Part shown: piece by piece, positions 19,272 to 29,137 of the stretch
Layout: every line of letters starts with the position of its first letter
Numbering within the stretch: the stretch's first letter is position 1
Source of the DNA: Bradyrhizobium sp. AT1
Lineage (GTDB): Bacteria; Pseudomonadota; Alphaproteobacteria; Rhizobiales; Xanthobacteraceae
Direction: 5' to 3'
Length of the DNA: 64,000 bases
Assembly (NCBI RefSeq): GCF_001590795.1
Contig: NZ_JXDL01000001.1
Span: forward strand, 4,971,228-5,035,227
Translations under genes and position numbers: made by a program
Notes under the pieces: model-generated
Databases searched by the model: none
What the model was told of the DNA's origin: nothing
The model's input: the letters and a program-made list of their open reading frames with translations, nothing else

Positions 19272-20618
19272 ATGCCATCTCAACGTTTCGCCCCTCCGTC
19301 CGAAGTGCCCGGTCTCGCGGCACGACGGATTGCCGCCGACATCGTCGATGGCGTGCTGCACAAGCACCGCACGCTTGACGACCAGCTCGACGGCGGCGGC
19401 GCCCATCCCGGACTGAAGACGCTGGCCGACCGCGACCGCGCGCTGATGCGGCGCCTGGTCGCCACCGTGCTGCGCCGGCTCGGCACGCTCGGCCATGTCC
19501 TGTCCCGCCTGCTCGACAAGGGCATTCCCTCCGATGCGCCGCGCGCGCAGAGCGCGCTGCTGATCGGCGCGGCGCAGATCCTCTGGATGGACGTGCCGGA
19601 TCACGCCGCCGTCGACCTCTCCGTTCGCCTGGTGCAATCCGACCGGCGCGCCGCGCGCTATGCCGGGCTCGTCAATGCCGTGCTGCGGCGCTGCGCCCGC
19701 GAAGGCAAGGCGCTGGTCGAGGAGGTCGCGACCCAATCGCTGGACCTGCCGCCATGGCTGCTCGCGCGCTGGAGCGCGCATTATGGCGAGGCGACCGCAC
19801 GAGAGATGGCGGTGGCGCTCGGCCACGAGCCCTCGCTCGATCTCACCGTGAAATCGGATGCCGCGCAATGGGCGAGCCGCCTGCATGGCGAGACGCTGCC
19901 GACCGGGACGGTGCGCATGCTGCTGCACGGCGCGGTGACCATGCTTCCCGGCTTCGCCGAAGGACAATGGTGGGTGCAGGACGCCGCCGCCGCGCTGCCG
20001 GCCCGGCTGTTCGGCGACGTCAAAGGCAAGTCCATTGCCGATCTCTGCGCCGCCCCGGGCGGCAAGACCGCGCAACTGGCGCTAGCAGGCGCGCATGTCA
20101 CGGCGATCGACCGTTCGCCGGCCCGGGTGGCGCGGCTGCGCGAAAACCTGGCGCGGCTGTCGCTCCAGGCCGCGACTGTCGTCGCCGACGCCGTGGAATG
20201 GGCCGGTCCTGCCGAGGGCTTCGACGGTATCTTGATCGACGCGCCCTGCACCTCGACCGGCACGATCCGCCGTCATCCCGACGTGGCCTGGCTGCGGCAG
20301 GAGTCGGACATCGCCGCCCTGACCGCGCTCCAGCAAAAGCTGCTGCGAAAATCGGTGTCTTTGCTCAAGCCGGGCGGGACGCTGGTCTACTGTACCTGCT
20401 CGCTGGAACCTGAGGAAGGCGAGCAGGCCGTGGCGACGCTGCTGGCGGCCGAGCCTGCGCTTCGCCGCGTCCCGATCGAGGCGTCGGAGGTCGCGGGCCT
20501 CGACGAAATCATCACTGACGAAGGTGACCTGCGCACTTTGCCCAGCCATCTGCCGAACGCCGATCCCAAGCTCGGGGGGCTCGACGGATTTTTCGCGGCC
20601 CGGCTCGTTAAATCCTGA
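19272..20618 (+). CDS. rsmB: RsmB-family 16S rRNA (cytosine-5) methyltransferase
   Basis: The 448-residue protein has an N-terminal NusB-like RNA-binding domain (about 1-145, with GVLHKHRTLDDQLD and NAVLRRCAREGK). The SAM-dependent domain contains DLCAAPGGKTAQLA, the motif IV cysteine in DAPCTSTGTIRRHPD and the catalytic motif VI YCTCSLEPEEGE. The methylated position (C967 in Escherichia coli) is inferred from the family. ATG 19272 gives the usual N-terminus; upstream codons in the same frame lack similarity. Confidence 0.92.
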   Translation: MPSQRFAPPSEVPGLAARRIAADIVDGVLHKHRTLDDQLDGGGAHPGLKTLADRDRALMRRLVATVLRRLGTLGHVLSRLLDKGIPSDAPRAQSALLIGAAQILWMDVPDHAAVDLSVRLVQSDRRAARYAGLVNAVLRRCAREGKALVEEVATQSLDLPPWLLARWSAHYGEATAREMAVALGHEPSLDLTVKSDAAQWASRLHGETLPTGTVRMLLHGAVTMLPGFAEGQWWVQDAAAALPARLFGDVKGKSIADLCAAPGGKTAQLALAGAHVTAIDRSPARVARLRENLARLSLQAATVVADAVEWAGPAEGFDGILIDAPCTSTGTIRRHPDVAWLRQESDIAALTALQQKLLRKSVSLLKPGGTLVYCTCSLEPEEGEQAVATLLAAEPALRRVPIEASEVAGLDEIITDEGDLRTLPSHLPNADPKLGGLDGFFAARLVKS

Positions 20619-20736
20619 TTTTGCACTGGATTTTGCGACCCCGACACTGATTCGCACACGTTCAAGGTGGTGTCAGGCGGCCGATTTTGGGATTAATAGG
20701 GATTCGTCGGAATCCTCTCCCCCTTCAAGGCAAAGC

Positions 20737-22494
20737 GTGTCGGTCGCTCAACGCAGACGTATCTCGACGCTGGTCATGAACCGCTTCGCGCGGAACATGC
20801 TCGCGCGCGCGAGTGGCGGTTCAGTTGCGCTGTCGCGGGTCTGGCCCGGCCGCACCGATCGGCTGATCATCGCGCCGCACGATTTGCGCACCGCGGATGC
20901 GACTCGCGCCGCCGAAATCTATGCCGGCCGTTTCGTCTTTGCCGGCAAGATCGTCAATTGCCACGGCCGCTCCATCTTCGATCTCGAGCCGCCGTCGGAG
21001 GATTGGGAGGTTGCGCTGCTCGGCTTCGGCTGGCTGCGCCATTTGCGCGCCGCCGACACGGCGCTGACACGCGCGAATGCCCGCGCGCTGATCGAGGACT
21101 GGATCGCCAACCCCGCCAACAAGCGCCGCCCGGTCGCGCGCCGCGCCGACGTGCTGGCGAGACGCGTGATCTCGCTGCTGTCGCAGGCGCCGCTGGTGCT
21201 CAACGAAACCGACAACAAATTCTACCGCCGATACTTACGCGCGCTCGCGCGCGAGATCCGCTTCCTGCGCTACACCATGGTCAACATTCCCGACGGAGTG
21301 CCGAAGCTGCAGGTGCTGATCGCGCTGTGCTACGCGGCCTTGTGCCTCGCCAACCAGGCGAGCCACATCCGCAGCGCATCGAAGAAGCTGTCCGACGAAT
21401 TGCAGCGGCAGATCCTGCCCGATGGCGGACACATCTCCCGCAATCCGGGCGCGCTGATCGAACTCTTGATCGACCTGCTGCCGCTGCGGCAGACCTTTGC
21501 CGCGCGCAACATCGCACCACCGCCGGCACTGCTGAACGCGATCGACCGCATGATGCCGATGCTGCGTTTCTTCCGGCATGGCGACGGAAATTTCGCGCTG
21601 TTCAACGGCATGAGCGCGACATCGTCCGACCTGCTCGCCACGCTGCTCGCTTATGACGACACCCACGGCGTGCCGATGGCGAACATGCCGCATACCGGCT
21701 TTCAGCGCCTTGATGCCGGCCAGACCACGGTGATCATCGACACCGGCCCCCCGCCGCCCGCCGGCGTCAGTCACGACGCCCATGCCGGCTGCCTATCGTT
21801 CGAACTGTCCTCCGGCATCAGCCGCATCGTTACCAATTGCGGCATGCCGACCACGGGCCGCGACAATTGGCGGCCGTTCGCACGCGGCACAGCGGCGCAT
21901 TCGACGCTGACCTATCACGACACCTCCTCATGCCAGTTCGTGGAGATGTCGGCGATGAAGCGCCTGTTGCACGGCTCGCCGGTCACCAGCGGGCCGGTCG
22001 AGGTCGAGAGCTACCGCGAGATCGTGCAGAACGGCACGCTGCTCACGACCTCGCATGACGGCTATCTCGCCAAGTTCGGGGCGATCCACCGCCGCGTGCT
22101 GATGATCGCCAATGACGGCGCACGCATAGACGGCGAGGACACGTTGTCGCCGCCGCAGGGCGGGCGTTTCAAGGGCGCGGATGCCGATTTCGCACTGCGT
22201 TTCCATTTGCATCCGGCCGTGAAGGCGAGCCGGCTGTCGGATGCGCGCGGCGTCATGCTGGTCCTCCCGAACCGCGACGTCTGGACCTTTGAAGCATTGG
22301 ACGACAAGGTCGACCTTGAGGACAGCGTGTTCCTGGCCGGCAATGACGGCCCGCGCCGCACCGCCCAGATCGTGATCCGGCAGGACGCGCGGCAGGCACC
22401 CTCGATCCGCTGGAGTTTTGTGCGTTCCACCGCTTCGCCGGCGGTCACCAATGCCCGACGAAATGCGCGGCGGGAGCCGGAACTACCGCTGTAA
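20737..22494 (+). CDS. heparinase II/III family protein
   Basis: The 585-residue product has the alpha-helical toroid of heparinase II/III proteins (LLGFGWLRHLRA, ARRVISLLSQAPLVL, LRALAREIRFLRY). A C-terminal beta domain follows (AHAGCLSFELSSG, THDGY-like SHDGYLAKFGAIHRRVL). Members are polysaccharide lyases or cell-envelope factors; no substrate can be assigned. GTG at 20737, with AAGG seven bases before it, is preferred; ATG at 20776 is the alternative. rsmB-heparinase-purH in one direction may be an operon. Confidence 0.88.
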   Translation: MSVAQRRRISTLVMNRFARNMLARASGGSVALSRVWPGRTDRLIIAPHDLRTADATRAAEIYAGRFVFAGKIVNCHGRSIFDLEPPSEDWEVALLGFGWLRHLRAADTALTRANARALIEDWIANPANKRRPVARRADVLARRVISLLSQAPLVLNETDNKFYRRYLRALAREIRFLRYTMVNIPDGVPKLQVLIALCYAALCLANQASHIRSASKKLSDELQRQILPDGGHISRNPGALIELLIDLLPLRQTFAARNIAPPPALLNAIDRMMPMLRFFRHGDGNFALFNGMSATSSDLLATLLAYDDTHGVPMANMPHTGFQRLDAGQTTVIIDTGPPPPAGVSHDAHAGCLSFELSSGISRIVTNCGMPTTGRDNWRPFARGTAAHSTLTYHDTSSCQFVEMSAMKRLLHGSPVTSGPVEVESYREIVQNGTLLTTSHDGYLAKFGAIHRRVLMIANDGARIDGEDTLSPPQGGRFKGADADFALRFHLHPAVKASRLSDARGVMLVLPNRDVWTFEALDDKVDLEDSVFLAGNDGPRRTAQIVIRQDARQAPSIRWSFVRSTASPAVTNARRNARREPELPL

Positions 22495-22657
22495 ACCTGC
22501 GATTCAGCCCGATCGGAACGTTGTGAAAACGGCCGAAAGCTGCTATCGAGCGCTCGTTCGCGCGACTGGCGACCTTGGATGGAGCACCATCGGGAAGCGC
22601 GACACGCATCTGCCGCGCGCCTGGGCATAGACACTCCCTGAACAGAGGATCTTGCTC

Positions 22658-24250
22658 ATGACTGACCATCCCCGCCGCGTCACCCGCGCTCTTCTCTCCG
22701 TCTCCGACAAGACCGGCCTGATCGAGTTCGCGAAAGCGCTGGCCGCGCATGATGTCGAGCTGGTCTCGACCGGCGGCACTGCGAAAGCGATCGCCGCGGC
22801 CGGCCTCAAGGTAAAGGACGTCTCCGACCTCACCGGCTTCCCCGAGATGATGGACGGCCGTGTCAAGACGCTGCATCCGAAGGTGCATGGCGGCCTGCTC
22901 GCGATCCGCGACAACAAAGAGCATGCGGAGGCGATGAAGGCGCACGGCATCGCGCCGATCGATCTTCTCGTCGTCAATCTCTATCCGTTCGAGGCGACCG
23001 TCGACAAAGGCGCCGGCTTCGAGGATTGCATCGAGAATATCGACATCGGCGGCCCCGCGATGATCCGCGCCGCCGCCAAGAACCATGACGACGTCGCGGT
23101 GGTGGTCGAGGCCGGGGACTACAAGGCCGTGCTGGACGAGCTCGCCGCCAACAGCGGTGCAACCACGCTGAAGCTGCGCCGCCGGCTTGCAGCAAAGGCC
23201 TACGCGCGCACCGCCGCTTACGACGCCGCGATCTCGAACTGGTTCAACCGCCAGCTCGAGATCGACGCGCCCGACTTCCGCGCCTTCGGCGGCCGGCTGA
23301 TCCAGTCGCTGCGCTATGGCGAGAACCCGCACCAGACCGCAGCGTTCTACGCGACGCCGGACAAGCGCCCGGGCGTCTCGACCGCACGCCAGCTGCAGGG
23401 CAAGGAGCTGTCCTACAACAACATCAACGACACCGATGCCGCCTATGAATGCATCGGCGAATTCGACACCAAGCGCACCGCGGCCTGCGTCATCGTCAAG
23501 CATGCCAATCCCTGCGGCGTCGCGGAAGGCGCCAACCTCGTCGAGGCCTATCGCAAGGCGCTGGCCTGCGATTCCACCTCGGCCTTCGGCGGCATCATCG
23601 CGATGAACCGCGCGCTCGACGCCGACACCGCACGCGAGATCACCAAGATCTTCACCGAAGTGATCATCGCGCCCGATGCGACCGAGGAAGCCATTGCCAT
23701 CATCGGCGGCAAGAAGAATCTACGCCTCTTGCTCGCCGGCAGCCTGCCCGATCCGCGCGCGCCCGGCCTCACCGCCAAGACGGTCGCGGGCGGCCTGCTT
23801 GTGCAGAGCCGCGACAATGCCGTGGTCGACGACATGATCTTCAAGGTCGTGACCAAGCGCGCGCCGACTGATGCCGAGATGCGCGACCTGAAGTTCGCGT
23901 TCCGGGTCGCAAAGCACGTCAAGTCCAACACCATCATCTACGCCAAGGATCTCGCCACGGTTGGTATCGGCGCAGGGCAAATGAGCCGAGTCGATTCGGC
24001 ACGTATCGCCGCGCGCAAGGCGCAGGATGCGGCGAACGAATTGAAGCTCGCCGAGCCCCTGACCAAGGGCTCCGTGGTGGCCTCGGATGCGTTCTTCCCG
24101 TTCGCCGACGGCATGCTCGCCTGCATCGAGGCCGGCGCCACCGCCGTGGTGCAGCCCGGCGGCTCGATGCGCGACGACGAAGTGATCAAGGCCGCCGACG
24201 AGCATGGCATCGCCATGGTGTTCACGGGCACGCGGCACTTCAGGCATTGA
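22658..24250 (+). CDS. purH: bifunctional AICAR transformylase / IMP cyclohydrolase
   Basis: The 530-residue enzyme performs the last two steps of IMP synthesis. The N-terminal MGS-like domain contains VSTGGTAKAI and DGRVKTLHPKVHGG. The C-terminal transformylase domain has RYGENPHQTAAFY, IVKHANPCGVAEG and SDAFFPFADG. ATG 22658 has GAGG nine bases upstream; a TTG six bases earlier is too close to it. Length is normal. Confidence 0.97.
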   Translation: MTDHPRRVTRALLSVSDKTGLIEFAKALAAHDVELVSTGGTAKAIAAAGLKVKDVSDLTGFPEMMDGRVKTLHPKVHGGLLAIRDNKEHAEAMKAHGIAPIDLLVVNLYPFEATVDKGAGFEDCIENIDIGGPAMIRAAAKNHDDVAVVVEAGDYKAVLDELAANSGATTLKLRRRLAAKAYARTAAYDAAISNWFNRQLEIDAPDFRAFGGRLIQSLRYGENPHQTAAFYATPDKRPGVSTARQLQGKELSYNNINDTDAAYECIGEFDTKRTAACVIVKHANPCGVAEGANLVEAYRKALACDSTSAFGGIIAMNRALDADTAREITKIFTEVIIAPDATEEAIAIIGGKKNLRLLLAGSLPDPRAPGLTAKTVAGGLLVQSRDNAVVDDMIFKVVTKRAPTDAEMRDLKFAFRVAKHVKSNTIIYAKDLATVGIGAGQMSRVDSARIAARKAQDAANELKLAEPLTKGSVVASDAFFPFADGMLACIEAGATAVVQPGGSMRDDEVIKAADEHGIAMVFTGTRHFRH

Positions 24251-24264
24251 GGCTCACCACGAGC

Positions 24265-24350
24265 GTAGCCCGGATGGAGCGCAGCGAAATCCGGGTCAGC
24301 GCCCCCGCAGCAACAGGTTCCCGGATTGCGCTTCGCTCCATCCGGGCTAC
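24265..24350. repeat. Palindromic intergenic element (purH/MFS junction)
   Basis: A long imperfect inverted repeat: GTAGCCCGGATGGAGCGCAG (from 24265) returns as its complement ending GCTCCATCCGGGCTAC at 24350. It lies between convergent genes and can act as a hairpin for both transcripts. Confidence 0.85.
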
Positions 24351-24365
24351 GGGCGGCGTCGGGAG

Positions 24366-25754
24366 CTAAGACTCCCGAACCCGCATCAACAACCCCAATC
24401 CCGCAACGAAGAACACCACCAGCACGGCCATGCCGGCCTTCTGGCTCGCCGTGGCCGCCGTGAGTACGCCGATCAGCAACGGTCCGATGAAGGACGTCAC
24501 TTTCCCGGTCAGCGCGAACAGGCCGAAATATTGCGCGATGCGATCTCTTGGTGCGAGGCGGATCAAGAGCGTGCGAGAGGCGGCTTGAAGCGGACCACCG
24601 GCCGCGCCGATAAGACAGCCCAGCACCAGATAGGCGCGTTCAGCCGCGCTCGAGAACAGCGGCGCCCCTGCTTGTGGCGGCGCGACCTTGACGAACAACA
24701 CGCTGTCCTTGTCGACCAGCAGGATTGCCGCCACCGACAGCAGCAGGACCAGCAGGCTGCCGGCAATGACGCGCTTCGGCCCGAGACGATCATCCAGCTT
24801 GCCGCCGAGCCAGGCGCCGAACGCGCCCGCGATCGCGAGCATGATGCCGAACGTACCGATCTGGATCGTGTGCCAGCCGAAGGTGCCCGCGGCATAGATG
24901 CCGCCGAACGCGAACAGCGACACCAGCCCGTCGGTATAGATCATGTTGGCGAGCAAGAACGCGGCGAGCGACTTCTGCTGCGGCAGGCTCTTGATCGATT
25001 GCTTCAACTCCGCCAGCCCTTCGCGCAGCGCCTCGCGCACCGGGCGCTTTGCCGGATAGTCTGGCGTGAACAGGAACATCGGCGTCACGAAGAGGATGAA
25101 CCACAATCCGGTCAACGGCCCCGCGGCCCGATCGCCCTGGTGCGTGACGGGGTCGAGCCCGAACAGCGGTGTGAGGCCGAGCAGCGTACGGCCCGTCTCG
25201 GGATTGGCGGCGAGCAGGCCGAGCACGATGATCAGGCTGACGATGCCACCGACATAGCCGGTCGCCCAACCGGTGCCGGAAAGCCGTCCGATCCGCTCCG
25301 GCGGCACCAGCGTCGGCATCATCGCGTTGTTGAAGAGCGTGGCGAATTCTGCACCGACGCTGGCGAGTGCGACCGCGGTGAGCAGCGGCGGAATGATGGA
25401 GGGATCGCCGGGCTTGCCGATCCATAGCGTGCAGGAGGCCAGCACCAGCACCGCGCCGAACCCCGCGATCCATGGTTTCCGGCGGCCCGAGGCATCCGCG
25501 ATGGCCCCGAGCACCGGCGACATCAACGCGATCGCAAGGCCCGCGGCAGCCATCGCAAATCCCCACAGCGATTGGCCGGTGGCGGGATTCGGCGCGATGC
25601 TGGTTGCGAAATAGGGCGCAAACACGAAGGTCGTGATCAGCGTGAAATAGGGCTGCGCGGCCCAGTCGAAGAAGATCCAGCTGACGACGGCAGCGCGCGG
25701 CGGATAGGTCCGGTGCGCGCCGGCCATGCGCGCATCGGGGGCGATCGTCGTCAT
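24366..25754 (-). CDS. MFS transporter, UMF1 (Atg22-like) type
   Basis: The 462-residue protein has about 12 hydrophobic segments. It starts with the family motif VVSWIFFDWAAQPYFTLI and contains GAIADASGRRKPWI, the loop 2-3 MFS signature. LFNNAMMPTLVPPERIGRLSGTGWATGYVGG is typical of UMF1 members and is split here only for reference to residues 140-180. The substrate is unknown. ATG at 25752-25754 is preferred to an in-frame extension that would overlap the promoter of ggt. Confidence 0.88.
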   Translation of the reverse strand: MTTIAPDARMAGAHRTYPPRAAVVSWIFFDWAAQPYFTLITTFVFAPYFATSIAPNPATGQSLWGFAMAAAGLAIALMSPVLGAIADASGRRKPWIAGFGAVLVLASCTLWIGKPGDPSIIPPLLTAVALASVGAEFATLFNNAMMPTLVPPERIGRLSGTGWATGYVGGIVSLIIVLGLLAANPETGRTLLGLTPLFGLDPVTHQGDRAAGPLTGLWFILFVTPMFLFTPDYPAKRPVREALREGLAELKQSIKSLPQQKSLAAFLLANMIYTDGLVSLFAFGGIYAAGTFGWHTIQIGTFGIMLAIAGAFGAWLGGKLDDRLGPKRVIAGSLLVLLLSVAAILLVDKDSVLFVKVAPPQAGAPLFSSAAERAYLVLGCLIGAAGGPLQAASRTLLIRLAPRDRIAQYFGLFALTGKVTSFIGPLLIGVLTAATASQKAGMAVLVVFFVAGLGLLMRVRES

Positions 25755-25854
25755 TCCAAAGTCCTCATCACGAACAGTTTTGCCTCTCTTGGGGCAAACC
25801 GTATAGCATTGCAGCGATGCGTGTGAACTGGTTCGAAGCCACGGCGGAAGTGTG

Positions 25855-27606
25855 ATGATGTCGTCATATTCGACACGGCGGAGATTTTTCGCCTTCATAG
25901 CCGCGCTGGCGTTTGGCTTGTCGCCAGCGGCCGCTCAGGACGCGCGGCAGGGCTATGTCCCGCCCGCTCGCGATGCCGTGCGCGCCGTCGCGGCCGAACA
26001 CGGCATGGTCGTCGCGCAGGAGAAGATTTCCGCGCAGGTCGGTGCCGACATCCTGCGGCGCGGCGGCAATGCGATCGATGCTGCGGTCGCGACCGGCTTT
26101 GCGATGGCCGTGACCTATCCGCGCGCCGGCAATATCGGCGGCGGCGGATTCATGGTGATCCATTCCGCCGATCGCAATGAAGACGTCACGATCGATTACC
26201 GCGAGACCGCGCCGGCGGCGACCACGCCGCAGATCTTCCTCGGGCCCGACGGCAAGCCGGACGTCGCGAAATCGCGGGATTCCGCGCTTGGCATCGGCGT
26301 GCCCGGCACCGTCGCGGGTCTCGCCCTGGCATTGGAAAAATACGGCTCGGGCCAGTTCACGCTGGCGCAATTGCTCGAACCTGCGATCGCGCTCGCCCGC
26401 GATGGCTTCGTCGTCAGCGACGACATGGCCGATACGCTGCCGACCTGGCACCGGCGGCTGGCACGCTGGCCTTCGTCGACGAAAATCTTCTCGCGACCGG
26501 ATGGCACACCGATCAGTGAAGGCGACATGCTGGTGCAGGGCGATCTCGCTGAAACGTTGTCTGCCGTCGCCGCGCAGGGGCCACGCGGCTTCTATGAAGG
26601 ACCGGTCGCAGAGAAGCTCGCCAAGTCCGTGACCGATGCCGGCGGCATCATGACGCCGGCCGACTTGAAAGCCTATCAGCCCGTGATCCGCGCCCCGGTG
26701 CGCGGCAGCTATCGCGGCTACGACATCGTGTCGATGCCGTTGCCTTCGTCCGGCGGCGTCGTGCTGGTGGAGACGCTCAACATCCTCGAGGGCTTTCAGC
26801 TCGCCGATCTGAAGCAGGGATCGCCGGCATCGCTGCATCTCTTGATCGAGGCGATGAAGCGCGCCTATGCGGACCGCGCGCGCTATCTCGGCGATCCCGC
26901 CTTCGTCAAGGCGCCGATCGAGACGCTCACCGCGAAGGATTACGCCGCCAAGCTGCGCGCGGATATCTCCACCGATCGCGCCACGCCGTCGAAGGAGCTG
27001 GCTTCGGCGGCCCCCTCGCCGCGCGAGGGCAGCAACACCACCCATTTCTCGCTTGTCGATAGCCGCGGCAACGCCGTCAGCAACACCTACACGCTGAACT
27101 TCAGCTATGGCGTCGGCCTCGTCGCCGACGGCACCGGCGTGCTGCTCAACAATGAGCTCGACGATTTCACCGCCGCGATTGGCGCGTCCAACGCCTATGG
27201 CCTCGTCGGCTTCGAGGCCAATCTGCCCGGACCCGGCAAACGTCCGCTCTCGTCGATGTCACCGACTATCGTGCTCAAGAACGGCAAGCCGGTGCTGGTG
27301 ACGGGCTCGCCCGGCGGCAGCCGTATCATCTCGACGGTGCTCCAGGTGATCGTGAACGTCCTGGACTACAAGATGGATGTTGCGGCCGCTGTCGCGGCGC
27401 CACGGCTGCATCACCAATGGCTGCCCGACGAAGTGCGCGTCGAGCGCGGCTTTCCCGACGATGTGTTACGCGAGCTGAAGGCGATGGGCCACACGATCCT
27501 CGAGCCGATGGGGCAGACGTCGGCCAATTCGATTCTCGTGACGCCGAACGGGCCGCTCGGTGCCCCCGATCTCCGCACGCGCGGCGCGGAAGCCGCGGGG
27601 CAGTAA
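25855..27606 (+). CDS. ggt: gamma-glutamyltransferase, periplasmic
   Basis: The 583-residue precursor has a signal peptide (RRFFAFIAALAFGLSPAAAQ). The large subunit contains GGNAIDAAVATGFAMAV and NIGGGGFMVIH. Self-cleavage should occur before the threonine in GSNTTHFSLVD, which becomes the nucleophile. The oxyanion-region PLSSMSPTIV and GSPGGSRIISTV are present. It hydrolyses or transfers the gamma-glutamyl group of glutathione. GTG 25852, ATG 25855 and ATG 25858 are all possible starts. It is divergent from the MFS gene. Confidence 0.95.
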   Translation: MMSSYSTRRRFFAFIAALAFGLSPAAAQDARQGYVPPARDAVRAVAAEHGMVVAQEKISAQVGADILRRGGNAIDAAVATGFAMAVTYPRAGNIGGGGFMVIHSADRNEDVTIDYRETAPAATTPQIFLGPDGKPDVAKSRDSALGIGVPGTVAGLALALEKYGSGQFTLAQLLEPAIALARDGFVVSDDMADTLPTWHRRLARWPSSTKIFSRPDGTPISEGDMLVQGDLAETLSAVAAQGPRGFYEGPVAEKLAKSVTDAGGIMTPADLKAYQPVIRAPVRGSYRGYDIVSMPLPSSGGVVLVETLNILEGFQLADLKQGSPASLHLLIEAMKRAYADRARYLGDPAFVKAPIETLTAKDYAAKLRADISTDRATPSKELASAAPSPREGSNTTHFSLVDSRGNAVSNTYTLNFSYGVGLVADGTGVLLNNELDDFTAAIGASNAYGLVGFEANLPGPGKRPLSSMSPTIVLKNGKPVLVTGSPGGSRIISTVLQVIVNVLDYKMDVAAAVAAPRLHHQWLPDEVRVERGFPDDVLRELKAMGHTILEPMGQTSANSILVTPNGPLGAPDLRTRGAEAAGQ

Positions 27607-27632
27607 CCGCGTCGTTGCGGGCAACAGGTGGT

Positions 27633-28298
27633 CTACCGCCCCACCTGATACGGCCCGCCCTTCTCCAATGCGCGCGCATAGGCCGGCCGCGCGTGGATGC
27701 GCTCGAGGAAGGCCATCGCCTTGGGATGCCCCTGCTCGAGCCCGCCGCGGGCTTGAGCTGCTTCCAGCGGGAAGCTCATCTGGATGTCGGCTGCGGTGAA
27801 TTCGTTGCCGGCGAACCACTCGCTCTTCGCAAGCTCGCCTTCCCAATAATCCATGTGCTGCTTGAGCTGAGGATTGACCAGCGTGGTCAGCGCCTGGTTC
27901 GAGACCTTGCGCACCAGCGGACGCAGCAGCGCGGGCGCGCGCTTCGGCATCAGCGTGAACAGGAGCTTCAGCAGCAGCGGCTGCATCGCCGACCCCTCGG
28001 CATAATGTAGCCAATAGGTGAAGCGCAGCCGCTCCGGCGTGTTCGGCGGCGGGATCAGCCGGCCGTTGCCGTAGGTCGCGACGAGATATTCGATGATCGC
28101 GCCCGATTCGGCGATGGTGTTGCCGTTGTCGGTGATGACGGGCGATTTGCCGAGCGGGTGGATGGCGCGCAGCTCCTTCGGCGCGCGCATGTCCGGCTGG
28201 CGCTGATAGCGCACGATCTCGTAGGGAACGCCCAACTCCTCGAGCAGCCACAGCACGCGCTGCGAGCGGGAATTGTTGAGGTGGTGAACGGTCAGCAT
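27633..28298 (-). CDS. glutathione S-transferase
   Basis: The 221-residue protein has a thioredoxin-fold N-terminal domain (HHLNNSRSQRVLWLLEELG, with the serine/arginine region used by beta-like GSTs). The cis-proline motif is in GKSPVITDNG, followed by AESGAIIEYL. The all-helical C-terminal domain contains FTAADIQMSFPLEAA. It converges on ggt, 26 bases away, and is divergent from the DUF2239 gene across two ACCCGGGT sites. Confidence 0.92.
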   Translation of the reverse strand: MLTVHHLNNSRSQRVLWLLEELGVPYEIVRYQRQPDMRAPKELRAIHPLGKSPVITDNGNTIAESGAIIEYLVATYGNGRLIPPPNTPERLRFTYWLHYAEGSAMQPLLLKLLFTLMPKRAPALLRPLVRKVSNQALTTLVNPQLKQHMDYWEGELAKSEWFAGNEFTAADIQMSFPLEAAQARGGLEQGHPKAMAFLERIHARPAYARALEKGGPYQVGR

Positions 28299-28405
28299 CA
28301 GCGAGGTCCCCGGGGCTAGGCGTGGTGGCGAGGCGTGGTCGGTCGGCCGCGCCGTTCGTGCCAGCCCGGGAACGCAATGTCGAGCGGTCGGTGGGGGATA
28401 TTTTC

Positions 28406-28440
28406 ACCCGGGTATATTGACGCGCCAAATTTACCCGGGT
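28406..28440. promoter_or_regulatory. Two ACCCGGGT palindromes in a divergent promoter
   Basis: ACCCGGGT occurs at 28406-28413 and 28433-28440, 27 bases apart. The second sits in TACCCGGGTA. They lie between the GST gene (left) and the DUF2239 gene (right), about 25 bases before the latter. This looks like a pair of operator half-sites for a dimeric regulator. Confidence 0.55.
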
Positions 28441-28465
28441 ATTAAATGGTCCGACGCTATCAAAT

Positions 28466-29062
28466 ATGGCAACGATTCCAATGCAGAAGATTTTCACCGC
28501 CTTCCAGGGGCCGCGCCGCCTGGTGTCCGGGTCGGCCGGCGAGGTCGCACTGGTCGTCAAGCGGGTGGCGCCACGACCAGACGAGGCCATCATCATCTTC
28601 GAGGATGCCACCGGCCGGCCGATCGACTTCGATCTGCGCGGCGGGGATCGCGAGGTACTGGCGCGGCTGACCAAGCTTGTCCCGCCTCCTGTCGAGGAGA
28701 GCACGCCGCCGAGCGAGCCGCGCGGCCGCGGCCGGCCGAAGCTCGGCGTGGTCGCACGCGAGGTGACGCTGCTGCCGCGGCACTGGGAGTGGCTGGGCGC
28801 GCAAGCAGGCGGCGCCTCGGTCGCGCTGCGCAAGCTCGTCGACGAGGCAAGGCGCGCGAGCGGCGACAAGGACCGCGAGCGGCAGGCACGCGATGCGGCC
28901 TATCACTTCATGTCGACCATGGCGGGCAACCTGCCGCAGTTCGAGGAAGCTTCGCGGGCGCTGTTCGCGGATGACCGGCGGCGCTTCACCGGACTGATTG
29001 CGGACTGGCCGACCGACATCCGCGACCACATCGTCAAGCTCGCCTACAGCGACCGCGCGTAA
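28466..29062 (+). CDS. DUF2239 family protein
   Basis: The 198-residue soluble protein matches DUF2239: KIFTAFQGPRRLVSGS at the N-terminus, FEDATGRPIDFDLRG, RGRGRPKLGVVAREVTLLP, then HWEWLGAQAGGASVALRKLV, and a C-terminal FMSTMAGNLPQFEEASRALFA. The GRGRPKLG segment resembles an AT-hook-like basic stretch. The family function is unknown. ATG 28481 is an alternative start. It sits between GST and a MATE pump, which suggests a stress or detoxification context. Confidence 0.88.
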   Translation: MATIPMQKIFTAFQGPRRLVSGSAGEVALVVKRVAPRPDEAIIIFEDATGRPIDFDLRGGDREVLARLTKLVPPPVEESTPPSEPRGRGRPKLGVVAREVTLLPRHWEWLGAQAGGASVALRKLVDEARRASGDKDRERQARDAAYHFMSTMAGNLPQFEEASRALFADDRRRFTGLIADWPTDIRDHIVKLAYSDRA

Positions 29063-29137
29063 CCCGCGCACCGCTCTTCACAACCCCATCGACGGCCGAG
29101 CCGCGCGCCTTGCGCGGCGACGGCTTCGCACGCCCTG

